DNA of 64,000 bases from an uncultured Clostridia bacterium (GCA_944372345.1 CALVYT010000018.1:1-64000); one strand, 5' to 3'. Positions 1 to 7,675 are shown, counted from the stretch's first letter. Notes: generated by a model from the letters alone, not told the origin. Program-made: numbers and translations.

Positions 1-390
1 AGCGCACCCGCGCTAAAAAGCCGACGGAAACGGCGGCAACGGAAGAGACTCCCAAACCCAAGCGCACCCGCACCAAAAAGCCGACGGAAACGGCAGTGAC
101 GGAAGAGGCTCCCAAGCCCAAGCGTACGCGCACCAAAAAGCCGACGGAAACGGCGGCAACGGAAGAGACTCCCAAGCCCAAGCGCACGCGCACCAAAAAG
201 CCGACGGAAACGGCGGCAACGGAAGCGGCGGATAAGCCCAAGCGCACGCGCGCCAAAAAGCCGACGGAAACAGCGGCAACGGAAGCGGCGGATAAGCCCA
301 AGCGTACGCGCACCAAAAAGCCGGCGGAAACCGCAGTGACGGAAGAGGCTCCCAAGCCTAAGCGTACCCGCACCAAAAAGCCGACGGCGA
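1..390 (+). repeat. 60-bp in-frame tandem repeat
   Basis: Six full 60-bp units begin at 1, 61, 121, 181, 241 and 301, and a partial seventh begins at 361. Each encodes 20 residues. Units differ at a few positions, mainly in the last third (EETP, EEAP or EAADK versions), which suggests recent expansion by slippage or unequal recombination. The array continues leftwards beyond the window. Confidence 0.95.
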
Positions 391-758
391 ACAAACCGCT
401 CGTCCACCGCGATGTGGTAACGGCGGCGGAAGCCGCGGAGATAAACGACGAAGAGGCTAAGTCCGCGGTAAAACGCGAGAGAGTCGCGCCCCGCAGACGC
501 GACGGCTTGCGTTCGATAGTGAACGTGGATACTCTGTCGCAGAATTTCCCGTCGGGCGGAGAGGTGACGCTTGCCGCGCTCACCGAGAAAAAGCTCGTTC
601 CGCAGGGGACGACTTATGTCAAAGTGCTCGCACGCGGCATGCTCGACAAGCCTTTGCGCGTTCACGCCGATGACTTTTCTCTGGACGCCGTCAAGATGAT
701 CGTCATAACGGGCGGTCAGGCGATAACGCCTGAAAGAAGCGGGGGAAGCGAGGCGTAA
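1..758 (+). CDS. uL15-like ribosomal-protein-family protein with lysine-rich repeat tail (5' partial)
   Basis: The reading frame is open from the left edge (first full codon at base 3), so the start lies outside the window; a GTG at 96 is only an internal codon of the repeats. Residues up to about 130 are tandem copies of a 20-residue unit of the type KPKRTRTKKPTETAATEE, strongly basic and Thr/Pro/Ala-rich, like histone-H1-like tails. The last ~75 residues (NVDTLSQNF...GGEVTLAALTEKKLV...VKVLARGMLDKPLRVHADDFS...AVKMIVITGG) match the C-terminal core of ribosomal protein L15 (uL15/eL18 fold). It is not in a ribosomal operon, so it is more likely a paralogue than the housekeeping rplO. Nucleic-acid binding is inferred from the fold and charge only. 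Confidence 0.7.
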   Translation, partial: RTRAKKPTETAATEETPKPKRTRTKKPTETAVTEEAPKPKRTRTKKPTETAATEETPKPKRTRTKKPTETAATEAADKPKRTRAKKPTETAATEAADKPKRTRTKKPAETAVTEEAPKPKRTRTKKPTANKPLVHRDVVTAAEAAEINDEEAKSAVKRERVAPRRRDGLRSIVNVDTLSQNFPSGGEVTLAALTEKKLVPQGTTYVKVLARGMLDKPLRVHADDFSLDAVKMIVITGGQAITPERSGGSEA

Positions 759-828
759 AGAGCGACTCGCCGCGCTTTTTTTCGGCGGCGGAAAAAAGCA
801 GTGTTTACTAGCGGAGCGCCCTAAATCG

Positions 829-858
829 TTGACGCGGGCTGCTCCGTTATGCTATAAT
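829..858 (+). promoter_or_regulatory. sigma-A-type promoter, predicted leaderless start
   Basis: TTGACG at 829-834, an 18-bp spacer and TATAAT at 853-858. The ATG of the next gene starts at 866, where transcription itself should begin, and there is no ribosome binding site. Confidence 0.85.
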
Positions 859-865
859 AGGCGAT

Positions 866-1273
866 ATGAACGAAGATAAACTGCATGAGCTCGAAAAACT
901 CTTTCAGAAGGACAGGTATGTAGCTCTTTCGGGCATAAAAATAGAGGAAGTGGGGGACGACTATGCGACGGTAGGCGCGGCGGTACGCCCCGACGAGCAC
1001 ATGAACGGAGTGGGAACGGTACAGGGCGGTATGCTCTATACGGCGGCGGACTTTGCGTTCGCCGTGCTCACCAATATGCTCCACCCGACGACGGTGACGC
1101 AGACCGCGACGGTGACGTACATACGCGCGGCAAAGACGGACAGGATAAGCGCGACGGCACGCGAGCTGGCTTGCTCCGGGCATAACTGTGTCGTGGAAGT
1201 GACGGTACGCGACGGCGAGGGCGTCACGGTGATGACGGGTCTGTTCAACGGATTCATAAGCGCAAAAAAATAA
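866..1273 (+). CDS. PaaI-type hotdog-fold acyl-CoA thioesterase
   Basis: The 135-residue protein has the hotdog thioesterase pattern: HMNGVGTVQGGMLYTAADFA around residues 45-65, with the conserved GG and the Asp used in PaaI-type catalysis. PaaI enzymes hydrolyse phenylacetyl-CoA and related aryl-CoA esters. It is the first gene of a run with two phenylacetate-CoA-ligase-like enzymes and indolepyruvate oxidoreductase, so aryl-acetyl-CoA is the likely substrate (inference). The start at 866 is set by the promoter, whose -10 box ends at 858; no Shine-Dalgarno sequence precedes it. The gap to the next gene is 12 nt, which supports an operon. Confidence 0.85.
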   Translation: MNEDKLHELEKLFQKDRYVALSGIKIEEVGDDYATVGAAVRPDEHMNGVGTVQGGMLYTAADFAFAVLTNMLHPTTVTQTATVTYIRAAKTDRISATARELACSGHNCVVEVTVRDGEGVTVMTGLFNGFISAKK

Positions 1274-1285
1274 CACGGGAAGCCG

Positions 1286-2590
1286 ATGATGAAAATTTAC
1301 GATAAGAAAACGGAAACGATGAGCCGCCGTTCCATGGCGGCGTTACAACTCAAAAGGCTCAAAGAGATAGTCAAATACGCCTATGACCGCGTACCCTTTT
1401 ACAGAAAGAAGTATGACGAAGCGGGCGTAAAGCCGTCCGACATAAAAACGCTGGAAGACATTCGTAAGCTCCCTTTCGTCACCAAGTCCGACCTGCGCGA
1501 CAACTACCCTTACGGGCTGCTTGCCGTACCCGTGTCCGATCTCGCGCGCATACACGCGTCGAGCGGGACGAGCGGCAAACCCACTGTAGTGGCGTACACC
1601 AAAGAGGATATGGAGGACTGGACGGAGTGCGTGGCGCGGCTGGTAGTGGCTGCGGGCGGCAGATCGGACGACATAGTTCAGATATGTTTCGGCTACGGAC
1701 TGTTCACGGGCGCGCTCGGGCTTCATCAGGGCTGGGAGCGCATAGGCGCGGCGGTCATCCCCGCGAGCACGGGCAACAGCGAGCGGCAGATAATGCTTAT
1801 GAAGGATCTCGGAGCGACGGCGCTCGTTGCAACTCCCTCATACGCGCTCCATCTTGCGGAAGTAATGGAAAAGATGGGCATAAGCCCCGACGAGATGAAA
1901 CTGCGCGTGGGAATGTTCGGCAGCGAGGCGAGCTCGGAGGAGATGCACCGCGAAATAGCCGAAAAGCTCAGACTTTTCCCGACGGACAACTACGGACTCA
2001 GCGAACTGATAGGACCGGGCGTTTCGGGCGAGTGCGAGTACAAGTGCGGCATGCACATAAACGAGGACTATTTCTATCCCGAAATAATCGACCCAACGAC
2101 TCTCGCTCCGACGGACGGCTCGGACTACGGCGAACTCGTGCTGACGTCGCTCACCAAAAAGTCCATGCCCATGATCCGCTACCGCACAAAGGACATAACG
2201 AAGATCGATTATTCGCCCTGTAAGTGCGGCAGGACGACGGCGCGCATGGCAAAGCTGAAAGGCAGAACGGACGATATGCTCATAATCAAGGGCGTGAACG
2301 TGTTCCCGTCGCAGATAGAGGGCGTACTCCTCGGATTCTCCGAGCTGGGAAGCACCTATCAGATAATCGTCACGAGAGAGGATTACAAGGACAAGCTGGA
2401 AGTCAAAGTGGAGCTTGCGGACGACTCGATAGTGGGCGATTACGGCGCACTCGAAAACCTCAAAAACAGGATACATCACGCACTGCGCACCGTATTGCAG
2501 ATAGACGCGAAACTGACGCTTACCGAGCACATGAGCCTTGCCCGCAGCGAGGGCAAAGCCAAGCGCGTGTTCGATATGAGAAAATACTGA
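1286..2590 (+). CDS. paaK: Phenylacetate-CoA ligase family protein (copy 1)
   Basis: The 434-residue protein belongs to the PaaK branch of AMP-forming acyl-CoA ligases. It has the phosphate-binding loop SSGTSGKPTV near residue 92, the YGLSE motif near residue 235, and the C-terminal hinge and lid region GRTDDMLIIKGVNVFPSQIE near residue 330. The family activates phenylacetate or indoleacetate to the CoA thioester with ATP. Next to iorAB it could act on products or substrates of aromatic amino acid fermentation; direction in vivo cannot be read from sequence. Two ATG codons in tandem (1286 and 1289) are possible starts. The next gene starts 12 nt after its stop. Confidence 0.88.
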   Translation: MMKIYDKKTETMSRRSMAALQLKRLKEIVKYAYDRVPFYRKKYDEAGVKPSDIKTLEDIRKLPFVTKSDLRDNYPYGLLAVPVSDLARIHASSGTSGKPTVVAYTKEDMEDWTECVARLVVAAGGRSDDIVQICFGYGLFTGALGLHQGWERIGAAVIPASTGNSERQIMLMKDLGATALVATPSYALHLAEVMEKMGISPDEMKLRVGMFGSEASSEEMHREIAEKLRLFPTDNYGLSELIGPGVSGECEYKCGMHINEDYFYPEIIDPTTLAPTDGSDYGELVLTSLTKKSMPMIRYRTKDITKIDYSPCKCGRTTARMAKLKGRTDDMLIIKGVNVFPSQIEGVLLGFSELGSTYQIIVTREDYKDKLEVKVELADDSIVGDYGALENLKNRIHHALRTVLQIDAKLTLTEHMSLARSEGKAKRVFDMRKY

Positions 2591-2602
2591 TCGGAGAAGG
2601 AA

Positions 2603-4324
2603 ATGAAAGAATTGATGCTTACCAACCGTGCGGTGGCGCGCGGGGCATACGAGGCGGGCGTGAAGGTGCTGTCCGCATATCCCGGAACACCCAGCACGGA
2701 AATAGCGGAGAATTTCGTCAAGTTCGACGGAGTGTACGCCGAGTGGGCGCCCAACGAAAAGGTAGCGCTCGAAGTCGCGGTAGGCGCGTCCGTCGCGGGC
2801 GCGAGGGCCATGGCGTGCATGAAGCACGTCGGACTTAACGTCGCCGCCGACCCGCTTTTCACGGCGGCATACACGGGCGTGAACGGCGGACTCGTCATAG
2901 TGGTCGCCGACGATCCCGGTATGCACTCCTCTCAGAACGAACAGGATTCGCGTTACTATGCGCGCAGTGCGCACATCATGATGCTCGAACCGTCGGACGC
3001 GCAGGAGGCTAAGGACTTCACCAAGCTCGCGTTCGAGCTCAGCGAGAAGTACGACACCCCCGTTCTCATAAGGCTTACGACGCGCGTCGCGCATTCTCGC
3101 AGTCTTGTGGAGCTGGGCGAGCGCGAGGAACTGCCTCTCCGTCCTTACGAAAAGTCGGTGACCAAATACACCATGATGCCCGCGAGCGCGATACTCCGTC
3201 ATCAGGTGGTGGAAGAGCGCGACGTAGAGCTTGCCAACGCCGTGAACACCATGTCTGTAAACAGGGTGGAGCGTAGCAGAAGAGGAAGCAAGATAGGCGT
3301 CGTGTGCTCGGGCGTGGTATATCAATACGTAAAGGAAGCGCTTCCCGACGCGAGCATATTCAAAGTGGGAACGATATATCCGCTTCCCATAAAGGCGATA
3401 GAGAAGTTCGCGTCCACCGTTCAGCAGCTTTACGTCATAGAAGAGCTTGAACCGTTTATAGAGGACAGGCTGAAAGCCGCGGGCATAAAGTGCCGCGGAA
3501 AGGAGATATTCTCCCTTCAAGGCGAGCTGTCCGTACTTAAAATTCTCGAAAAATTCAACCGTTCGGTGCCCGTACCCGTGCCCGAAAAGGTGCCCGGACG
3601 TCCTCCCGTGATGTGCGCGGGCTGCCCTCACCGCGGCGTGTTCTACGTGCTTTCCAAGCTGAAACTGACGGTGAACGGCGATATAGGTTGCTACACTCTC
3701 GGCGCGGTCGCGCCGCTCAGCGCGGTGGACACGGTGCTCTGTATGGGCGCGTCCGTGGGAATGGCGCACGGATTCAAAAAGGCGACGGGCGGCGAGAGCC
3801 ACAATATAGCGGTCATAGGAGATTCGACGTTCCTTCACAGCGGAATAACGGGACTGATAAACGCGGTGTACAACGAAAGCGGTATAACGCTCGTCATTCT
3901 CGACAATTCCACGACCGGTATGACGGGTCATCAGGATCACCCCGCGACGGGAAAGAACCTCAAAGGCGAAAAAGCGCCCGCGGTCCTTCTCGACGACATA
4001 TGCCGCGCCTGCGGAGTAAAGGACATAGCGATAGTGGACGCCTACGACATCAAGGCGGTGGAAGAGGCTGTCAAAAACGCGCTTGCGTCCAAGGAAGTGA
4101 GCGTGATAATAGCGCAGAGACCCTGCGTGCTTCTCGATAAGCGCGTACGGCCCACGGTAATGGTAGTGGACGGATGCCGTAACTGCGGCAAGTGCATGAA
4201 GATAGGCTGCCCCGCCATATCCCGTACGGAGAGCGGTGTGCGTATCGATCCCGTGCAGTGTACGGGTTGCGGAGTGTGTGCGGAGGTATGCCCGTTCGGA
4301 GCGATAAAGGAGAGCGAGAGATGA
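2603..4324 (+). CDS. iorA: Indolepyruvate:ferredoxin oxidoreductase, alpha subunit
   Basis: The 573-residue protein has the IorA domain order: an N-terminal pyrimidine-binding domain (SAYPGTPSTEIAEN, residues 23-36), a middle domain, and a thiamine-diphosphate domain with GDIGCYTLG (about 359) and GDSTFLHSG (about 407). At the C terminus are two 4Fe-4S motifs, CRNCGKCMKIGC (about 524-536) and CTGCGVCAEVC (about 552-563). With IorB it decarboxylates indolepyruvate, phenylpyruvate or hydroxyphenylpyruvate to the aryl-acetyl-CoA while reducing ferredoxin. It overlaps iorB by 4 nt (ATGA), typical for translational coupling. The start at 2603 follows an AAGGAA site. Confidence 0.95.
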   Translation: MKELMLTNRAVARGAYEAGVKVLSAYPGTPSTEIAENFVKFDGVYAEWAPNEKVALEVAVGASVAGARAMACMKHVGLNVAADPLFTAAYTGVNGGLVIVVADDPGMHSSQNEQDSRYYARSAHIMMLEPSDAQEAKDFTKLAFELSEKYDTPVLIRLTTRVAHSRSLVELGEREELPLRPYEKSVTKYTMMPASAILRHQVVEERDVELANAVNTMSVNRVERSRRGSKIGVVCSGVVYQYVKEALPDASIFKVGTIYPLPIKAIEKFASTVQQLYVIEELEPFIEDRLKAAGIKCRGKEIFSLQGELSVLKILEKFNRSVPVPVPEKVPGRPPVMCAGCPHRGVFYVLSKLKLTVNGDIGCYTLGAVAPLSAVDTVLCMGASVGMAHGFKKATGGESHNIAVIGDSTFLHSGITGLINAVYNESGITLVILDNSTTGMTGHQDHPATGKNLKGEKAPAVLLDDICRACGVKDIAIVDAYDIKAVEEAVKNALASKEVSVIIAQRPCVLLDKRVRPTVMVVDGCRNCGKCMKIGCPAISRTESGVRIDPVQCTGCGVCAEVCPFGAIKESER

Positions 4325-4890
4325 ATATACTTATCGCAGGCGTAGGCGGGCAGGGAACGCTGCTCGCAAGCAAAGTCCTCGGCAGATACGCCGTTCTCTG
4401 CGGCAAAGACTGCAAACTCAGCGAAGTACACGGAATGAGCCAGCGCGGCGGCAGTGTCACGACGCACGTCCGCATAGGCGACAGAGTGCATTCTCCCGTA
4501 ATCTGGCCGGGAGCGGCGGACGTCATACTCGCGTTCGAGGTGCTCGAAGCGGCGCGCGTCAGGCATTTCCTGCGCCCGGGCGGAATACTGCTCGTAAACG
4601 ACGTCAAGATCCTTCCCATGCCCGTTATAACGGGTGCGGCAAAGTACCCCGAAGGTCTTAAAGAGAAAATGCTCGAAGACATAAACGGCGCGTACTTCAT
4701 ACCTGCGGCGGCAATAGCCGAAGAGGCGGGAAGCTCGCGCGCGGCGAACGTGGTCATGCTCGGCGCGATGTGTCGTCTGTTTGGCTTCGACAAGGAAAAA
4801 ATGGTGGAGGCGGTAACCGACTGCGCTCCCGAAAAATTCAGGGAACTGAACCTTAAAGCATTCGCTTTGGGTTACGAAAGAGTAAAATAA
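4321..4890 (+). CDS. iorB: Indolepyruvate:ferredoxin oxidoreductase, beta subunit
   Basis: The 189-residue protein begins MNILIAGVGGQGTLLASKVL, the gamma-domain signature of 2-oxoacid:ferredoxin oxidoreductases, followed by the HGMSQRGGSV motif near residue 40. It is the small partner of IorA in the aryl-pyruvate oxidoreductase. The ATG at 4321 overlaps the iorA stop codon, which fixes the start; an open frame upstream of it is only the out-of-frame end of iorA. Confidence 0.95.
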   Translation: MNILIAGVGGQGTLLASKVLGRYAVLCGKDCKLSEVHGMSQRGGSVTTHVRIGDRVHSPVIWPGAADVILAFEVLEAARVRHFLRPGGILLVNDVKILPMPVITGAAKYPEGLKEKMLEDINGAYFIPAAAIAEEAGSSRAANVVMLGAMCRLFGFDKEKMVEAVTDCAPEKFRELNLKAFALGYERVK

Positions 4891-4914
4891 ACAACGGACG
4901 AAAGGGAGAAGAGG

Positions 4915-6222
4915 ATGAAATATTTTCAGCCTGAGCTTGAAACGATGAGCGCGGCGGACAGGCGCGCTCTGCAATCGGAAAGGCTCGTAAGTACGGTCAA
5001 ATACGTTTACGAGCGTCAGAAGCCTTACCGCGAGAAGATGGACGCTATAAAGTTGCGCCCGTCGGACATAAAGGGCATAGAAGACATATGGAAACTGCCT
5101 TACACGCAGAAGTCAGACCTGCGTAACAGCTATCCGTTCGGAATGATGGCGGCGACGAGGAAGGAGCTTGTCAGACTGCACGCGTCCAGCGCGACGACGG
5201 GAAAACTCACCGTTTCGGGTTACACCAAACACGACATAGACGTGTGGGCGGACTGTGCGGCGCGTTCGCTCGTCATGGCGGGCGCGGACGAAGAGAGCAT
5301 AGTGCACGTCTGCTACGGATACGGACTGTTCACGGGCGGACTGGGTATGCACTACGGAGCGGAAAAACTCGGCGCGATAGCCGTGCCTGCGTCCGCGGGC
5401 AACACGCAGAGGCAGTTGCAACTGCTTGCCGATTTCGGCGCGGATATAATATGTTGTACGCCCTCCTATGCGATATACCTGATAGAGGAAATGGAGAAGG
5501 CGGGTCTTAAACCGGGGCGCGACATAAAACTCAAAGGCGGATGCTTCGGCGCGGAAGCGTGGACGGAAGAGATGCGCGCGGAGATAGAACGTCGGCTCGG
5601 CATACGCGCCTGCGACATTTACGGGCTCAGCGAGATATCCGGACCGGGCGTTTCGGGCGACTGCGAGTACAAGACGGGAATGCACTTCCAGGACGATCAC
5701 TATTTCCCCGAAATAGTGGATACCGAAACGCTCGAACCCCTTCCGATGGGCGAGCGCGGAGAGCTCGTAATAACCACGCTCGACAGAACGGGAATGCCGC
5801 TCATCCGCTACCGCACGAGGGACATAGCCGCTCTCGACGACACGCCCTGCCCGTGCGGAAGAACGACGATAAGAATGAAGCGCATAACGGGGCGAAGCGA
5901 CGATATGCTCATCATACGCGGCGTGAACGTGTTCCCGTCTCAGATAGAGAGCATACTCCTCAAAGATCCGTACGTGCAGCCGCACTACCACATAAACGTG
6001 GACAGGGTGAACAATCTCGACACTCTCGAAATAGTCGTCGAACTGTCGCCCGACGCGATGTCGGACACCATGTCGGAGATAGAGGCGATACGCTCCCGAC
6101 TTTCCGCGGAAATGGCGTCGGGAATAAGCGTAACGGCAAAGATAACGCTCGTTTCTCCGGGAACGATAGAGCGTAGCGAGGGAAAGAGCAAGCGCATCAC
6201 CGACAGGCGCAAGATAAAATAA
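4915..6222 (+). CDS. paaK: Phenylacetate-CoA ligase family protein (copy 2, altered P-loop)
   Basis: The 435-residue protein is a paralogue of the gene at 1286, alike over its full length, with YGLSE near residue 237 and GRSDDMLIIRGVNVFPSQIE near residue 330. The phosphate-binding loop near residue 92 reads SSATTGKLTV, where the family and copy 1 have SSGT.GKPTV: the conserved Gly and Pro are replaced. This may change nucleotide handling or simply be tolerated. It starts 24 nt after iorB with a good AAAGGGAG site and is probably in the same operon. Confidence 0.85.
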   Translation: MKYFQPELETMSAADRRALQSERLVSTVKYVYERQKPYREKMDAIKLRPSDIKGIEDIWKLPYTQKSDLRNSYPFGMMAATRKELVRLHASSATTGKLTVSGYTKHDIDVWADCAARSLVMAGADEESIVHVCYGYGLFTGGLGMHYGAEKLGAIAVPASAGNTQRQLQLLADFGADIICCTPSYAIYLIEEMEKAGLKPGRDIKLKGGCFGAEAWTEEMRAEIERRLGIRACDIYGLSEISGPGVSGDCEYKTGMHFQDDHYFPEIVDTETLEPLPMGERGELVITTLDRTGMPLIRYRTRDIAALDDTPCPCGRTTIRMKRITGRSDDMLIIRGVNVFPSQIESILLKDPYVQPHYHINVDRVNNLDTLEIVVELSPDAMSDTMSEIEAIRSRLSAEMASGISVTAKITLVSPGTIERSEGKSKRITDRRKIK

Positions 6223-6240
6223 CGCAAGGGAGGGAAAACG

Positions 6241-6642
6241 ATGATAAACCAGATAGCCGTATTTTTGGAGAACAGAAAGGGCAGGATAGGCGACTGCTGT
6301 GAGGTGCTCAAACACGCGGGCGTGAATCTTTGCTCGATGTCCATAGCGGACACGACGGACTTCGGCATTCTCCGCATGATGACGGACGACAACGACAAGG
6401 CGCTTTTCTATCTCAAAGCGGCGGGATTCATGTGCGCGGCAGTGCCGCTCGTCGCAATGCAGGTACCCGATAAGCCGGGCGCGCTCGCGGACATACTCAT
6501 CGCTCTCGACAAGGCGGGAGTGAATATCGACTATCTCTACTCCTTTGCGGGAGCGGGGGAAAACGCCCACATAGGCTTTAAGACGAACGAGCCGCAGAAA
6601 GCGGAGAAAGTGCTTACCGAAGCGGGTGTAAAGATAATCTGA
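6241..6642 (+). CDS. Tandem ACT-domain protein
   Basis: The 133-residue protein is made of two ACT modules: residues 1-65 (MINQIAVFLENRKGRIGDCC...) and about 68-133 (VAMQVPDKPGALADILIALD...). Stand-alone ACT-ACT proteins are commonly found beside iorAB and paaK in anaerobes and are thought to sense amino acids; a specific ligand is not established. It is the last gene of the arylpyruvate operon, 18 nt after the second ligase, with an AAGGGAGGG ribosome site. Confidence 0.85.
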   Translation: MINQIAVFLENRKGRIGDCCEVLKHAGVNLCSMSIADTTDFGILRMMTDDNDKALFYLKAAGFMCAAVPLVAMQVPDKPGALADILIALDKAGVNIDYLYSFAGAGENAHIGFKTNEPQKAEKVLTEAGVKII

Positions 6643-6679
6643 CAAAAAACGCGGCACGGATACGCCCGCGCCGCAACAA

Positions 6680-6766
6680 GCCGCCGTGGTGGAATTGGCA
6701 GACGCGCCGGACTCAAAATCCGGTGGTAGCGATACCGTGTCGGTTCGACCCCGACCGGCGGCACCA
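6680..6766 (+). tRNA. tRNA-Leu (anticodon CAA)
   Basis: An 87-nt class II tRNA. The acceptor stem is GCCGCCG (6680-6686) with CGGCGGC (6756-6762). The anticodon stem CCGGA/TCCGG encloses loop CTCAAAA, with anticodon CAA at 6714-6716 (codon UUG). There is a long variable arm (GGTA/TACC), T arm GTCGG-TTCGACC-CCGAC, discriminator A and an encoded CCA at 6764-6766. Confidence 0.97.
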
Positions 6767-6814
6767 AAAGAACGAGCGACCTTTGACGGGTCGCTCGTTC
6801 TTTTGCTGCCGCCG
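6756..6814 (+). terminator. Long hairpin that includes the tRNA 3' acceptor strand
   Basis: Left arm 6756-6781 and right arm 6789-6814 are complementary at 25 of 26 positions, with a 7-nt loop. The inner part (6766-6804) is a normal terminator with a T4 run. The outer part pairs the last 11 nt of the tRNA, including CCA, with a downstream copy, in competition with the acceptor stem. Confidence 0.8.
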
Positions 6815-6881
6815 CGAGGGGTGCGGAAGATTTGCGTTATGCGGGTAAGCAATAAAGAGAAAGCGGCAAACGCAAATCATT

Positions 6882-6966
6882 CGCTCAGCCGAGGGCGCGG
6901 AGAGCGCGCCCGAACGCCAACGCGGTTTTGCGAACGCAAGCGAGCAAAACGCGTTACCCCGACCGG
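6882..6966 (+). repeat. Two-hairpin repeat module, copy A
   Basis: Conserved frame CTCAGCCGAG, then hairpin GGGCGCG-gagag-CGCGCCC (6893-6911), linker CCGAACGCC, then a second hairpin bounded by AACGC (6919-6923) and GCGTT (6951-6955), ending ACCCCGACCGG. Stem and spacer sequences inside the second hairpin differ from copy B, although the ends are the same. Confidence 0.7.
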
Positions 6967-7071
6967 ACATCGGTTCTCGTCGAGCAAACGCCCCCTTGCG
7001 GGGCGTTCACCTTTTTGCGCCCCCGCTCGGGGATGCGAGCCGAGTTTCGCGTTTACGCGAAACCTCGGGCG

Positions 7072-7164
7072 CTCAGCCGAGAGCGCGTAAAACGCGCCCG
7101 AACGCCAACGCTTTCGCGCCGCGCCTGACGCGGCGCGATGGCGTTACCCCGACCGGCGGCACCA
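7072..7164 (+). repeat. Two-hairpin repeat module, copy B, fused to a tRNA 3' end
   Basis: Same frame as copy A: CTCAGCCGAG, hairpin GCGCG-taaaa-CGCGC (7083-7097), CCGAACGCC, then AACGC (7107-7111) ... GCGTT (7141-7145) enclosing a 9-bp stem CGCGCCGCG/CGCGGCGCG. It runs into ACCCCGACCGGCGGCACCA, which is identical to the last part of the upstream tRNA-Leu. Confidence 0.7.
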
Positions 7165-7214
7165 AACGACAGAGGCAGGACTTTTCGTCCTGCCTCTGTC
7201 GTTTGGTGCCGCCG
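7154..7214 (+). repeat. Perfect 28-bp inverted repeat containing the tRNA 3' end
   Basis: Left arm 7154-7181 and right arm 7187-7214 are perfectly complementary with loop TTTTC. The outer 11 bases are CGGCGGCACCA of tRNA-Leu and the inner bases are unrelated to the first hairpin. No tRNA body precedes it. Confidence 0.85.
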
Positions 7215-7260
7215 AGAGCGCGCAAAGCGCGCCCGAACGCCAACGCAGTTTTGCGAGCGG
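7211..7260 (+). repeat. Two-hairpin repeat module, copy C (truncated)
   Basis: GCCGAG, hairpin GCGCG-caaag-CGCGC (7218-7232), then CCGAACGCCAACGC and GTTTTGCGAGCGG, as in copy A. The closing GCGTT arm is missing. From here to 7354 only GC-rich sequence with a partial AACGCCCCTTGCGG motif is seen. Confidence 0.6.
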
Positions 7261-7354
7261 GATATAACTATAAAACAGCCGTCGCCTTATTATCGGGCGC
7301 GGCATAAAACGCCCCTTGCGGTGCGGGCGCAGGGGACGTCGGGCGGCGGACGAG

Positions 7355-7675
7355 CTATCCGCGGTCGTGGTTCGCCACGGCGGAAACTATGTTGTTCACG
7401 GACGATTTCACGCTTTCGGGCAGCCGCTTGTAGTCGTCGAAAAATTCCGCCTCTTCGGGAGTCAGGCAGACGGAGATCTCTCCTTCGTTGAAAAACTGCG
7501 CGAGAGTAATGCCCATCGCTTTGCACATCATGTCGAGATGGACTATGGAGGGGATCGTTCCGCGGGAAAAAGTATTCGCAAGCGTGGATTGATTGATGCC
7601 CGACAGTTCTGCGAGCCTGTATACGCTCATATTCCGTTCCAGCCTCAGTTTGTTCAGCTTTTCTATGATATTCAT
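7355..7675 (-). CDS. XRE-family helix-turn-helix regulator
   Basis: The 106-residue protein has a Cro/CI-type HTH at residues 5-62 (KLNKLRLERNMSVYRLAELS, then GINQSTLANTF and PSIVHLDMMCKAMG) and a short C-terminal extension of unknown role. It should bind DNA as a dimer. A good AGGAGAG ribosome site precedes the ATG. Upstream on the same strand TTGCAG-16 bp-TATAGT is a possible promoter, and it overlaps a palindrome TACTATAGTA (7693-7702) that could be its own operator. A strong promoter points the other way at 7738. Confidence 0.85.
   Translation of the reverse strand: MNIIEKLNKLRLERNMSVYRLAELSGINQSTLANTFSRGTIPSIVHLDMMCKAMGITLAQFFNEGEISVCLTPEEAEFFDDYKRLPESVKSSVNNIVSAVANHDRG

Noticed and set aside
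1-390. CRISPR array
   Set aside because: The 60-bp units are adjacent without spacers and in frame within a protein gene.
1838-3940. Open frame of 700 codons on the minus strand across paaK and iorA
   Set aside because: It is antisense to two clear enzyme genes, has an Arg/His/Tyr-rich composition typical of GC-rich shadow frames, no ribosome site and no recognisable motif. The same applies to the other long antisense frames over uvrA, parC, dnaE and uvrC.
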